A stretch of 57,298 bases of DNA from Cloacibacterium sp046296655. Its GTDB lineage: Bacteria; Bacteroidota; Bacteroidia; Flavobacteriales; Weeksellaceae. Below the pieces are notes generated by a model. It was not told the DNA's origin. It made no database searches and was given only the letters and a program-made list of their open reading frames with translations. The translations under genes and the position numbers were made by a program. Positions 1 to 8,358 of this stretch are shown piece after piece (positions within the stretch are counted from its first letter, which is position 1; the number at the start of each line of letters is the position of its first letter). The stretch covers positions 1 to 57,298 of the forward strand of contig JBKBLE010000015.1 of the NCBI GenBank assembly GCA_046296655.1, given 5' to 3'.

Positions 1-157
1 TTTTTTGTTGTGCAACCTCAAAGGTACTTTGAGTTACTCTAATTCCTTCTTATTTTTTTTTATTTAGGACGCTATTGTATTTTCTTAAATATTTTTTTGT
101 TCTCATTTCGTATATTTTTCCTTAATTAGCTCCTGCGCTTCCCGTTGTTTCGGATTG
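1..157 (-). other. Non-coding leader of a transcript leaving the window
   Basis: No credible ORF is visible on either strand. The stretch lies directly downstream, on the minus strand, of a perfect promoter at 158-188. It begins with a GC-richer segment (about 127-157) and then becomes AT-rich to the window edge. A strong promoter followed by a long untranslated leader would suit an rRNA or tRNA operon or a long 5' UTR. The transcribed product lies outside the window, so its identity is inference only. Confidence 0.3.
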
Positions 158-188
158 CAAAAGTACGAAGTTTTACACAATCCCCAAA
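158..188 (-). promoter_or_regulatory. Bacteroidetes-type promoter reading off the left edge
   Basis: On the minus strand a TTTG box (185-188) is followed after exactly 19 bases by TACTTTTG (158-165). This matches the primary sigma consensus TTTG-N19-TAnnTTTG. The start of transcription should lie near 152. No coding start follows before the window ends. Confidence 0.6.
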
Positions 189-296
189 TTTATTTACAAC
201 TTTTTTATGACATTAGTCACAACTTACTGAAAACTAATAGGAAAAATTTACTTTCTTTTTATGTTAAATAGTAAAATCTATCTTGCAGGCTCTTCT

Positions 297-381
297 TAGC
301 CCCGATTGAAACGGAAATCCTTTTTTGGCGAGAGGCTTTGACGAGCCAAAAAGATTGTAGTGGAAAGCGGGAAATGGCTCC
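297..381 (+). ncRNA. Structured dispersed element, Flavo-1-like
   Basis: The element reads AGCCCCGATTGAAACGGAAA at 298-317 and closes with AAGCGGGAAATGGCTCC at 365-381. The outer ends pair as AGCC/GGCT and CCCG/CGGG. An inner long stem is formed by TTTTTTGGC and GCCAAAAA around 321-351. I know this type of element as a frequently repeated structured motif of flavobacterial genomes, and I think it is the Flavo-1 RNA family; the family name is from memory. Its last base touches the stop codon of the convergent gene at 381, so it may also shape that mRNA's 3' end. Confidence 0.5.
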
Positions 382-1052
382 TAAAATTTCTCATAAATCG
401 TTAAAAGAAACTCTGCAAATGATTTTTCGAGGGCGATAATGTCTCCTGTTTTATAATTTATACCTGGAGAAGCTGGTGAATTGGCCGAGATTTTCTTCCC
501 TGAAATCTGGAAATATTGTTCGGGCTGGTTATTTTTTGCCTGAAGTTTTATTCTAGAGCCTAAAAAATTACCCACTGAAATATCTGTAATCTCTTGTTGA
601 GTTAAATCTAACTGAAGAAAACTTCTCTGTGGTAGTTTTATTTTTTTATTATTAATCCTTACTTCTATTTCTTTTTCTGGATTAATGAGGTAGACTGTAT
701 TTTCTTTTTGAGGAATGGTTTGTTTTTCCTTATAATATATATATAGTATATAGTGATGTGGATTAAAAGTAGAATTGCCATCTATATTTTCGGCGGGCTT
801 CATAAAATAGGAATTGCCACCGATGGATTTTGCTTTTTTATAAATTTCTGAAAAAACAGCAGCATCATCGTTAGAAAATCCTGAAACTTCTATTTTTCCT
901 AAATATTGAGCATCTGTTTTGGGTTCTTCGGTGAGTGCATACAAAAATTTATCATTATTAGCATGAATTTCTTTGGCTTCAGTAAGAAATATATTCTGTG
1001 AGAAACAAAAACTACTATATAATACTGTATATATGTATAAGATTTTTTTCAT
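381..1052 (-). CDS. Secreted protein of unknown function
   Basis: This 223-residue protein has an N-terminal signal peptide (about residues 1-19, ending FCFSQ), so it is probably periplasmic or on the cell surface. I recognise no domain. A region around 40-75 with a GNSYF motif is followed by alternating beta-like strands in the C-terminal half. The gene is the last of a leftward set (thioesterase, rfbC, rfbD, this gene) and its ATG lies one base after the rfbD stop codon, which suggests co-transcription. A role linked to surface polysaccharide would only be guilt by association. The stop codon abuts the structured element at 297-381. Confidence 0.75.
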   Translation of the reverse strand: MKKILYIYTVLYSSFCFSQNIFLTEAKEIHANNDKFLYALTEEPKTDAQYLGKIEVSGFSNDDAAVFSEIYKKAKSIGGNSYFMKPAENIDGNSTFNPHHYILYIYYKEKQTIPQKENTVYLINPEKEIEVRINNKKIKLPQRSFLQLDLTQQEITDISVGNFLGSRIKLQAKNNQPEQYFQISGKKISANSPASPGINYKTGDIIALEKSFAEFLLTIYEKF

Positions 1053-1053
1053 T

Positions 1054-1914
1054 TTAATTATTTTGTAATATTTGAACGCAGTCTTCTAGACTTTCTTCCC
1101 AAGATTTTAATTGGATGGCATAGGTTTTAGAAATTTTGTCTAAATCTAGAACGCTATTTTTTGGTCTTTTTGCTGGTGTAGGATATTGTGAAGTCTCGAT
1201 TGCGTTTAATTTTATCTTAGCATCTGAAAGTTCTGCAATTTTTTCCGCAAAATCAAACCAAGAAATCCTTCCCAAATTAGAAAAATTAAAAATCCCAGGG
1301 GTAATTTTTTCTGATTTGATGATTTTCATAATCGCTTCGGCTAAATCATTGGCATTGGTTGGTTGACCAAATTGGTCTGCTACAATATTCAATTCTTCTT
1401 TGGTTGCGAAAAGATTCAGCATGGTTTTTACAAAATTTTTGCCAAATTCTGAATACACCCAAGAAGTTCTGAGAATAACCGAACATGGATTTACTTCTAA
1501 AGCCAACTCATCTCCTGCTAATTTAGATGCGCCATAAACTCCCAAAGGATTGGTAAAGTCTTCTTCGGTGTAAGCTAAATTATTTTCGCCATCAAAAACA
1601 TAGTCTGTAGAAACGTGAATAAACTGCGCGTTATTTTCTGCACATGCTTCTGCCAAGTTTTCTGCACCATCTGCATTCACCAAGAAAGCTTTTTCTACCT
1701 CTGTCTCTGCTAAATCTACCGCAGTGTAAGCCGCAGCATTAATACAAAAATCAGGAGCATTTTGCCAAAAGAAATCGTTTACTTCTTCTTTATTGGTAAT
1801 ATCTAGTGTTTCTGAATCTGTAAAAATAAATTCGAATTCTTCAAATTGAGAAGAAATTTTCTGAAGACATTGTCCTAATTGTCCGTTTGCTCCAGTAACT
1901 AAAATTTTTTTCAT
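1054..1914 (-). CDS. rfbD: dTDP-4-dehydrorhamnose reductase
   Basis: RfbD/RmlD reduces dTDP-4-dehydro-L-rhamnose to dTDP-L-rhamnose with NAD(P)H, the last step in making the rhamnose donor for surface polysaccharides. The 286-residue length is normal. The Rossmann motif GANGQLGQ is at residues 8-15, the substrate-site segment STDYVFDG at 102-109, and the SDR catalytic YxxxK at Y127/K131. The start overlaps the rfbC stop codon by one base, so the two are translationally coupled. The other two pathway genes (rfbA, rfbB) are not in this window. Confidence 0.93.
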   Translation of the reverse strand: MKKILVTGANGQLGQCLQKISSQFEEFEFIFTDSETLDITNKEEVNDFFWQNAPDFCINAAAYTAVDLAETEVEKAFLVNADGAENLAEACAENNAQFIHVSTDYVFDGENNLAYTEEDFTNPLGVYGASKLAGDELALEVNPCSVILRTSWVYSEFGKNFVKTMLNLFATKEELNIVADQFGQPTNANDLAEAIMKIIKSEKITPGIFNFSNLGRISWFDFAEKIAELSDAKIKLNAIETSQYPTPAKRPKNSVLDLDKISKTYAIQLKSWEESLEDCVQILQNN

Positions 1915-2468
1915 TATAAAATAATTTCAGGAAGTTCTAAAAAAGAAATAGCGTTTAAATCTTTTTCGGAGATTAATTGATGCTCTACTGGAATTCTCCA
2001 GTCAATATTTACGGTTTTATCTAATGGATGAATGCCGCATTCTGACTCTTTTTTATAAAAATCATCACACTTGTATCCAACTAATGCTGTTTCTGAAAGT
2101 ACAGAATACCCATGCAAAAAACCTTTTGGCACAAATAATTGCCATCTGTTTTCTTCGGCGAGTTCCACGGCAAAAGACTGACCAAAAGTGGGAGAGTTTT
2201 TTCTTACATCTACTGCAACATCTAAAATTCTACCTTGTACGCAATACACTAATTTTGCTTGTGCATAAGGTGGTAGCTGCATGTGTAAACCTCTGATTGC
2301 TCCGTAATGTGAAAACGCAAGGTTATCTTGAACAAAATCTACTTCTTTGCCAGAAAGTTTTTGAAAAATATTTTTATTATAATTTTCGAAAAAATAACCG
2401 CGATTATCGTTCCAGATTTTCGGTTTTAAAATAAAACAATCTAAAAGAGGTGTTTTTTCTAGTTCCAT
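1914..2468 (-). CDS. rfbC: dTDP-4-dehydrorhamnose 3,5-epimerase
   Basis: RfbC/RmlC epimerises C3 and C5 of dTDP-4-dehydro-6-deoxy-glucose, the step before RfbD. The cupin-fold family signature is clear: RGLHMQ, with the catalytic base His62, and DVAVDVR around 83-89. Tyrosines at 132 and 138 (YKCDDFY) are candidates for the family's catalytic Tyr. The length of 184 residues is typical. It sits directly between a thioesterase gene (1 base apart) and rfbD (1-base overlap) in a tight leftward operon. Confidence 0.93.
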   Translation of the reverse strand: MELEKTPLLDCFILKPKIWNDNRGYFFENYNKNIFQKLSGKEVDFVQDNLAFSHYGAIRGLHMQLPPYAQAKLVYCVQGRILDVAVDVRKNSPTFGQSFAVELAEENRWQLFVPKGFLHGYSVLSETALVGYKCDDFYKKESECGIHPLDKTVNIDWRIPVEHQLISEKDLNAISFLELPEIIL

Positions 2469-2469
2469 C

Positions 2470-2955
2470 TTATCCTTTATTTAAAATTCTGAAATATTGA
2501 ACTCTGTCTTTGAACTCTTGATGAGGAATTTCTACCAAATATTGAGAAAAAAGTTCTTTAGTTTCTGGAGGTAATGCTTCAGATTTTCTGGTTTTCATAT
2601 TGAAATAAATGACCGTAATCCAAAGTACTGCAAAGACTTCTTTTTCGTTTTCGTCTTTCATCAGAATTTCTACTTTAGAAACTCTGTCAGACATTTCGAT
2701 GGTTTTACTGCTGATTATAACTTTGGTATTTGCTTTTACTTCTTTTAAATAGGCAATTTCATTTTGAACTGCTACCCAAGTACAACCTGTTCTTCTGAAA
2801 TAATCTTCGTAAGTGAAGCCGTAAAATTCTTCTACATGGTCTTCTCTAGCGTTGAGCATGTATTCCAAATATTTTACATTATTAAGATGACCAATTGGGT
2901 CACAATCGCTGAATCTAATTTTTACAACACTCGAAACTTCTTTTTCCATTTTCAT
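2470..2955 (-). CDS. Acyl-CoA thioesterase, hotdog fold (YbgC/FadM-like)
   Basis: This 161-residue single hotdog-domain protein carries the 4HBT signature SDCDPIGHLNN at residues 16-26. The Asp in that motif is the catalytic residue in the YbgC family, which hydrolyses acyl-CoA thioesters. It is first in the leftward operon with rfbC and rfbD, although no biochemical link to rhamnose is obvious. A TAnnTTTG-type box (TATTTTTG on the minus strand, 3001-3008) lies about 45 bases upstream of the ATG, just outside the terminator of the preceding operon, so transcription probably starts near 2995. The exact substrate cannot be read from sequence. Confidence 0.85.
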   Translation of the reverse strand: MKMEKEVSSVVKIRFSDCDPIGHLNNVKYLEYMLNAREDHVEEFYGFTYEDYFRRTGCTWVAVQNEIAYLKEVKANTKVIISSKTIEMSDRVSKVEILMKDENEKEVFAVLWITVIYFNMKTRKSEALPPETKELFSQYLVEIPHQEFKDRVQYFRILNKG

Positions 2956-3010
2956 AATTTAAGATTAATGTTCTTTATGTTCTTTTAAAGAATGATGGTA
3001 CAAAAATAAA

Positions 3011-3041
3011 TAAAAAAACCACCTTATGGTAAGGTGGTTTT
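3011..3041 (-). terminator. Rho-independent terminator of the bamA-ompH operon
   Basis: A 12-bp perfect stem (3015-3026 with 3030-3041, AAAACCACCTTA / TAAGGTGGTTTT) has a 3-base loop and is followed on the minus strand by a T tract. It lies 20 bases beyond the ompH stop codon at 3061. Confidence 0.9.
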
Positions 3042-3060
3042 ATAATATTTAGCATATAAA

Positions 3061-3561
3061 TTAGATTCCTAATTCTTTTTTTACAGCAGCTGTAGCATCT
3101 GGACCAGCTTTGTAGATTAATCCATTAGTTGCAGAATCAAAGATGAAATCCCAACCGTTTGCTTTAGCAGCTCTGGTAATAGCATCGTTTAATCTTTTTT
3201 CGATTGGTGCATAAGCAGCGTCTTGTCTGTCTAATAAATCTTTTTGAGCAGCCTGAGACATTTGCTGAAGATTTTGTTGAGTTTTACTCAATTCAGCTTC
3301 TTTAGCTTCTCTTTGCTGAGGAGTTAATTTAGCTCCTTCTTGTTGATATTTCTGAACATCTGCTTGGAAAGCAGTCGCTAGTTTTTCTAATTCTGCTTGC
3401 TTAGCAGTAGAGAAAGCTTTTAATTGTTCGTCAGCCTTTATTTTTTCTGGCATCATGTTAAGAATAGCTGCCACATCTACTGTAGCTATCTTCTGAGCCT
3501 TTGCAACTCCGAACGACATAAACATCATCACTGCTGCAAATAATACGCTTAATTTTTTCAT
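3061..3561 (-). CDS. OmpH/Skp-family periplasmic chaperone
   Basis: This 166-residue protein has a signal peptide (about 1-22, ending AKAQ), a short beta segment beginning KIATVDVAAIL, and a long charged helical region (about 45-115) rich in Lys, Glu and Gln. That is the jellyfish-like Skp architecture, which holds unfolded outer-membrane proteins on their way to BamA. It is the last gene of the operon and 34 bases downstream of a second ompH paralogue. It is probably not redundant, since the pair is conserved in many flavobacteria. Confidence 0.88.
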   Translation of the reverse strand: MKKLSVLFAAVMMFMSFGVAKAQKIATVDVAAILNMMPEKIKADEQLKAFSTAKQAELEKLATAFQADVQKYQQEGAKLTPQQREAKEAELSKTQQNLQQMSQAAQKDLLDRQDAAYAPIEKRLNDAITRAAKANGWDFIFDSATNGLIYKAGPDATAAVKKELGI

Positions 3562-3595
3562 GTTTTTCTAAAAATTTAAATTGTTTATTATTTTA

Positions 3596-4165
3596 CTATT
3601 TTTTATTTTTTGCCTTAGCGTCTTTACTTTTTGTATCTTCTTTAGAAGGACCTTTAAGTAATTGGTCTAAAACTTTGTCGGTGTAATCATATCTTTTGTC
3701 AAGAAATATAACACTCATATTATTACTTTTATCAAGAACTATGCCCAAACTATTTTTTTCTGTAACTGTTTTGATGGCATTCCAAATTTGGTCTTGAAAA
3801 GGTTTTGCTAAATTGGCTCTAAATTTATTAATTTCTCCTTCTCCGCTGAATTTTTCGGCAATAAATTTTTTAATTTTTTTATCGAGGTTTTTTACTTCTG
3901 CCTCTCTTTGTTTTAATTGCTCTCCTACTAAAAGTACTTTTTCATTTTCAAAAGCGGCTTTTTTTGCATCATATTCTGCTTGTAGGGTTTGCAATTCTGT
4001 TTCCCAAGCTTTGATTTGTTCTTCTAATCTCGCTTGTGCTTCTGTATACTGTGGCAATTTACTCAATATATAATTGGTATCTACCACTCCTATTTTTTGT
4101 GCAAATGTAACAGAATTAGCAGTTAAAAAAAATAAAAATATTAAAAAAACTTTTAAATTTTTCAT
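3596..4165 (-). CDS. OmpH/Skp-family periplasmic chaperone (paralogue)
   Basis: This 189-residue paralogue of the next gene has a signal peptide (about 1-22, ending TFAQ), then KIGVVDTNYILSKLP, a predicted coiled coil at about 40-115, and a C-terminal beta segment. The very Lys/Asp/Ser-rich tail (KDAKAKNKK) is not seen in its neighbour. The gene follows bamA by 18 bases, in line with a joint function: Skp-like chaperones deliver barrels to the BAM complex. One long transcript from about 8200 to the terminator at 3011-3041 is likely. Confidence 0.88.
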   Translation of the reverse strand: MKNLKVFLIFLFFLTANSVTFAQKIGVVDTNYILSKLPQYTEAQARLEEQIKAWETELQTLQAEYDAKKAAFENEKVLLVGEQLKQREAEVKNLDKKIKKFIAEKFSGEGEINKFRANLAKPFQDQIWNAIKTVTEKNSLGIVLDKSNNMSVIFLDKRYDYTDKVLDQLLKGPSKEDTKSKDAKAKNKK

Positions 4166-4183
4166 ATTAAAAATGATTGTGTG

Positions 4184-6703
4184 TTATAATGACTGGTTCA
4201 TCAAGAAGTGAGTCTGCCATCCTGAAGGTTCTGAGCCACCAATGGTTTTATCAAATCCATAAGCAAAATCAAATCCTATTAAACCAAATGCACCCATGTA
4301 AACTCTAATCCCCACTCCTACAGATCTTTTTAACTGAAACGGATTAAATGAAGAATAATTGTTCCAAGTGTTTCCTGCTTCAGCAAAAGTTAATGCAAAA
4401 ATCTTTGCGGTTTGGTTCATAGAAATTGGGTATCTTAATTCTGCTGCATATCTGCTGTAGATTGTTCCCCCACCAATTGGTGTAATATCTGTAGCTGAAC
4501 CTCCTTCTGTAGAAGCATTTTCGTAACCTCTTAACGGAACCAATTCTCTACCATCAAATCTACCACCAAATAAACCTGTACCTCCTACATAGAATCTTTC
4601 GAAAGGTGGAGCTCCTAAATCTTTATTGTATCCGTCTAAGAATCCCATTTCTGCGGTACTTCTTAGAACTAATTTCCCAATTACTTCGTTATAAGCATCT
4701 GCTTTAAACTTAATTTTATAGAATTCCATCCATCTGTATTTCTCTTGTGGAGTCATAGATGAATAATCTTTATTTTGGAATAAAGAGTATGGCGGCGTGA
4801 ATTTAATACTCGCTTCAATATTAGAACCTGTAGTTGGGAAAATTGGGTCATACCCTGCAGAATTTCTACTTAGACCAACATTGAAACTGAAGTTGTTTGC
4901 ATTACCATTGCTCACAGTAGTAGAACCAAACTGGAATGGATAATTCTTGAAATTATAACTCTGGAATGAAATCCCTGTATATAGAGAAAAATAGTTATCT
5001 GGCCAGTTTAATAGTCTATTTAAACCTGCACTTGCAGAGAAGATATTTAATTTCTGACTAGCTCCAGTATAATCTTTATAATTAACCATAGATTGGTTAA
5101 GACTTACTGATAGAGCTGTAGGCCTGTTCCCAAATAACCAAGGTTCTGTAAATGATAAACTGTAGTTTTTGAAATACTGACCAGCTTGCGCTTGTACAGA
5201 AAGCATCTGTCCATCTCCTTGTGGAACTGGTTTGAAATCTTTAAGTTTCAAGAAATTTCTTAGTGAAAAGTTATTGAAAGTTAACCCTAAAGTTCCGATG
5301 AATGAGTTACCACCGTAACCAGCTTGTAACTGAACCTGTGATGAACCTTTTTCTACTAAAGTCCAATGAATATCTACGGTATTGTCTTGTTGATTTGGTT
5401 GGATATCTTGACCTATTTGTTGTGGGTCAAAGAATTGCATCCCTGCTAAATCAAAATACGTTCTTTTGATATCTAATTTAGAGAATAAATTCCCTGGTTT
5501 TGTTCTTAGTGAACGAAGAATTACATGGTCATGAGTAGTAGTGTTACCAGACCAAGTTACTCTATTCCAAGTTGCTTTTTCTCCTTCTTTAATTCTAATT
5601 TCTATATCGATAGAATCTCCTCTTACAGCTTTTTCTACTGGAATTACACTAGAGAATAAATATCCGTTATTCAAGTAAAGTGATTTGATATCTGTATCAT
5701 CTTCTTTACCGCCATCTTCACCTACTTTCTTGTTAAAGCCTACTGCATCATAGATATCTCCTTTTCTGTAGCCTAACAATTTTTGTAAAACTTCGGTAGA
5801 ATAAGAAGTATTTCCAATGAAATTGATATCACCGATGTAATATTTTTTTCCTTCGTTTAGTTTTACTTTGATATTAAATCCTTTATCATTTCTCCAAACT
5901 GAGTCAGAAACAATTCTAGCATCTCTGAATCCTAAAGAGTTATAATAACTGATAAGATTTATCTTATCTTCTTCGTATTTATCTTTGATGAATTTTGATG
6001 GTTTTAGAATTCCTTTGATACCAAATCTTTTCTGTTTTGTTTCTTTGAAACCTTTTTTTCTAAGTTTCGCATCAGAAACTTGGTCATTTCCTTCGAATTC
6101 TATTTTTGCAATTTTAACTTTTTTCCCTTTAGCTACTTCTATCGTCCAGTCTACAAGGTTAGGGTCATTTGCATTAATTTTATCTTGAATAGTGATTTTA
6201 GCATCTGCGAAACCTTTCTTCACATATTCTTGAGGAATTTTATTTTTAAGTGACGAAACTAAGTCATTGGTAATTTTAGTTCCTGGTTTTAGGTTATTAT
6301 CTTTAATGAGTTTTTCATTTTTAGATTTCCCTATTCCTTTTCCTACGAATTTCACTTCGCCTAATTCCATTAGGTCTTGTAAGTAGAATTTAAGAACTAC
6401 GCTTTGTCCTTCTACATCTTCTACATAAACTTCTACTTCTGAGAATGATTCAGTATCCCAAAGTTTTTTAACAGCGCTGCTGATTTTTTGCCCAGGAATA
6501 TCTACTACTTCTCCTTTGCTGAGTCCTGTAAATCTCAAAATTTGAGCAGGAGTGTATTTTTTTACACCATCTACTACAATGTCTTTTAAGATATAAGAAG
6601 AAGGCTGATTTTGAGCAGCGGCAGTTTCTTGGTTAGGAGTTACCTGCGCCGAAAGATCTACAGACGCAAAAAATAATAAAATTGGGATTAAAATATATCT
6701 CAT
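4184..6703 (-). CDS. bamA: Outer-membrane protein assembly factor BamA
   Basis: BamA is the Omp85 protein that folds and inserts beta-barrels into the outer membrane. The 839-residue protein has a signal peptide (1-20), a series of POTRA repeats over roughly residues 35-450 (the first starting YILKDIVVDGVKKYT), and a C-terminal 16-strand barrel. The conserved L6-loop motif usually written VRGF appears as LRGY in ELVPLRGYENAS. The protein ends in a barrel strand. It sits between uppS (24 bases upstream) and two skp/ompH genes in an envelope-biogenesis operon. Confidence 0.95.
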   Translation of the reverse strand: MRYILIPILLFFASVDLSAQVTPNQETAAAQNQPSSYILKDIVVDGVKKYTPAQILRFTGLSKGEVVDIPGQKISSAVKKLWDTESFSEVEVYVEDVEGQSVVLKFYLQDLMELGEVKFVGKGIGKSKNEKLIKDNNLKPGTKITNDLVSSLKNKIPQEYVKKGFADAKITIQDKINANDPNLVDWTIEVAKGKKVKIAKIEFEGNDQVSDAKLRKKGFKETKQKRFGIKGILKPSKFIKDKYEEDKINLISYYNSLGFRDARIVSDSVWRNDKGFNIKVKLNEGKKYYIGDINFIGNTSYSTEVLQKLLGYRKGDIYDAVGFNKKVGEDGGKEDDTDIKSLYLNNGYLFSSVIPVEKAVRGDSIDIEIRIKEGEKATWNRVTWSGNTTTHDHVILRSLRTKPGNLFSKLDIKRTYFDLAGMQFFDPQQIGQDIQPNQQDNTVDIHWTLVEKGSSQVQLQAGYGGNSFIGTLGLTFNNFSLRNFLKLKDFKPVPQGDGQMLSVQAQAGQYFKNYSLSFTEPWLFGNRPTALSVSLNQSMVNYKDYTGASQKLNIFSASAGLNRLLNWPDNYFSLYTGISFQSYNFKNYPFQFGSTTVSNGNANNFSFNVGLSRNSAGYDPIFPTTGSNIEASIKFTPPYSLFQNKDYSSMTPQEKYRWMEFYKIKFKADAYNEVIGKLVLRSTAEMGFLDGYNKDLGAPPFERFYVGGTGLFGGRFDGRELVPLRGYENASTEGGSATDITPIGGGTIYSRYAAELRYPISMNQTAKIFALTFAEAGNTWNNYSSFNPFQLKRSVGVGIRVYMGAFGLIGFDFAYGFDKTIGGSEPSGWQTHFLMNQSL

Positions 6704-6726
6704 TGTTTATAATATTCTATAAAAAA

Positions 6727-7476
6727 TTAATTAGTGATTTGTTCACTGGTTTTACCAAACCTTCTTTCTTTGTTTTGGTAGTTTATGATACATTGGTAAA
6801 GATGTTCTTCCTGAAAATCTGGCCAAAATATATCTAAAAATTGTAATTCTGCGTAGGCAATTTGCCAAAGTAAAAAATTACTGATTCTCACTTCTCCGCT
6901 GGTTCTGATTAGTAAATCTACAGGAGGTAAATCTTTAGTATAAAGATGATTTTCGAATAGTGTTTCGTCTATATCTTCTGTAGAAATTTTTCCTTCTTTT
7001 GCTTCTTGGGCAATTTCTTTTACTGCGTTTAGAATTTCTCTTTTTGAGCCATAGCTTAATGCAAGAACGAGATTACCTTTTGAATTTTCTTTAGTAAGCT
7101 CTACTACATTTAGAAGTTGCTCTCTTACTAGAGTGGGAAGTTTTTCTATTTCTCCAATCACATGTAATCTAATTCCTTTAGAGAAAAGTTCTTCGGCTTC
7201 TTTTAATAATGTTTCAGAAAGTAAACTCATTAAAGTGTTTACTTCATCAGAAGGGCGATTCCAATTTTCAGTAGAAAAAGTGTATAGCGTAAGATACTTT
7301 ATTCCTGCTTTATCACAAGCGGAAATAGCGTTTCTTACTGCTGAAATGGCATTCTTATGTCCAAAAGTTCTTTCTTCTCCTCTGGATTTTGCCCATCTTC
7401 CGTTTCCATCCATGATGATGGCTACATGTTTTGGAAGATTATTTTTATCAATTTTTTCTAAAATTTCCTGCATCAT
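6727..7476 (-). CDS. uppS: Undecaprenyl diphosphate synthase
   Basis: This cis-prenyltransferase condenses isopentenyl diphosphates onto farnesyl diphosphate to make the C55 carrier for peptidoglycan and surface polysaccharides. The motif MDGNGRWAKSRG holds the essential Asp23, and TLYTFSTENWNRP and RTSGEVRISNFLLWQ are the other family signatures. The length of 249 residues is typical. Two consecutive ATG codons make the start ambiguous by one residue. It lies 7 bases downstream of the DUF6089 gene and 24 bases upstream of bamA. Its product also feeds the capsule pathway encoded at 8359-13993. Confidence 0.95.
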   Translation of the reverse strand: MMQEILEKIDKNNLPKHVAIIMDGNGRWAKSRGEERTFGHKNAISAVRNAISACDKAGIKYLTLYTFSTENWNRPSDEVNTLMSLLSETLLKEAEELFSKGIRLHVIGEIEKLPTLVREQLLNVVELTKENSKGNLVLALSYGSKREILNAVKEIAQEAKEGKISTEDIDETLFENHLYTKDLPPVDLLIRTSGEVRISNFLLWQIAYAELQFLDIFWPDFQEEHLYQCIINYQNKERRFGKTSEQITN

Positions 7477-7483
7477 TATTTAC

Positions 7484-8155
7484 TTATTGACAATAACATG
7501 GTGGTCTTCCGAATGAATAAGAAAGACCAAGAGACATAGAATTCATCCAATCTTTAGAATTTAAATTTCCTATATTGTATTCATCACTATAATCTAATGT
7601 GTCACTATTGGTAGCTCGGAACATAAATTCTCCGAACAATGCCCAGTTATAGTTAAATTTATATTTAAGACCTGCTCCAAAAGGAATGGCAAAACCAAAT
7701 TTATTTCCTTCTAAAGTCGTGTTAAACATTAAGCCAGAAATTCCTCCAAAAATATATGGACTGAGCATACTTTTTTGCTCTTCGTTTACTGGTAAAAAGT
7801 TATAATCAAAAATAGCAGAAGCTTCATAAACAGAATTGGTTCCGTATAAACCTCTACTTGCTCTGTATAATTCCTGAGCATACTTATCATTAAACTGAAT
7901 ATGGTTGTAAGCAAGTCTAAATCTTACCGATTGGTATGGATTAAAATTCATTCTGTACATAATTGCACCATAAAAAGGTATCCCTTCATTAGCTAAATTA
8001 TTTATACTATTAGGAAACGGATTGATGTATTTAGTCTTACCAATATCACCGGTAAGATTACTTGTTCCCAATTGTATACCTATTTCGTGTCTTTGAGCAT
8101 GGGCAAAAAGATTGATAAAAAATAAGGCGATGATTACTAATGTTTTTCTCTTCAT
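7484..8155 (-). CDS. DUF6089-family outer-membrane beta-barrel protein
   Basis: This 223-residue protein has a signal peptide (about 1-20, ending FAHAQ) followed by EIGIQLGTSNLTGDIG, the start of DUF6089, a family I know from this exact position upstream of uppS and bamA in flavobacteria. The rest shows alternating hydrophobic strands ending in SLGLSYSFGRPPCYCQ, consistent with a small 8-strand barrel. Function is unknown. It is first in the operon; a TATATTTG box on the minus strand (8199-8206) lies about 45 bases upstream, but I found no matching TTTG element, so the promoter is weak or activator-dependent. Confidence 0.8.
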   Translation of the reverse strand: MKRKTLVIIALFFINLFAHAQRHEIGIQLGTSNLTGDIGKTKYINPFPNSINNLANEGIPFYGAIMYRMNFNPYQSVRFRLAYNHIQFNDKYAQELYRASRGLYGTNSVYEASAIFDYNFLPVNEEQKSMLSPYIFGGISGLMFNTTLEGNKFGFAIPFGAGLKYKFNYNWALFGEFMFRATNSDTLDYSDEYNIGNLNSKDWMNSMSLGLSYSFGRPPCYCQ

Positions 8156-8324
8156 GTTTGCTGTGGGTTACTTACAACTTCAGCGGCTTAATAATCTGCA
8201 AATATAAAACATTTTTACATTAAGACTTATCTTAATGTTTAGTTAAATATTACTACTTAAAGTATAAATTTTATTTAAATATTTTTATTTAAAACCCAAA
8301 TGTGTTTTAAATATTGTTTTATGT

Positions 8325-8353
8325 TAAAAAAACTCCCTCAAAAAAAGAGGGAG
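8325..8353 (-). terminator. Terminator of the exopolysaccharide operon
   Basis: The stem CTCCCTC (8333-8339) pairs with GAGGGAG (8347-8353). It has a 7-base loop and is followed on the minus strand by a T run (8326-8332). It lies 5 bases beyond the wzc stop codon at 8359. Confidence 0.88.
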
Positions 8354-8358
8354 AGATA

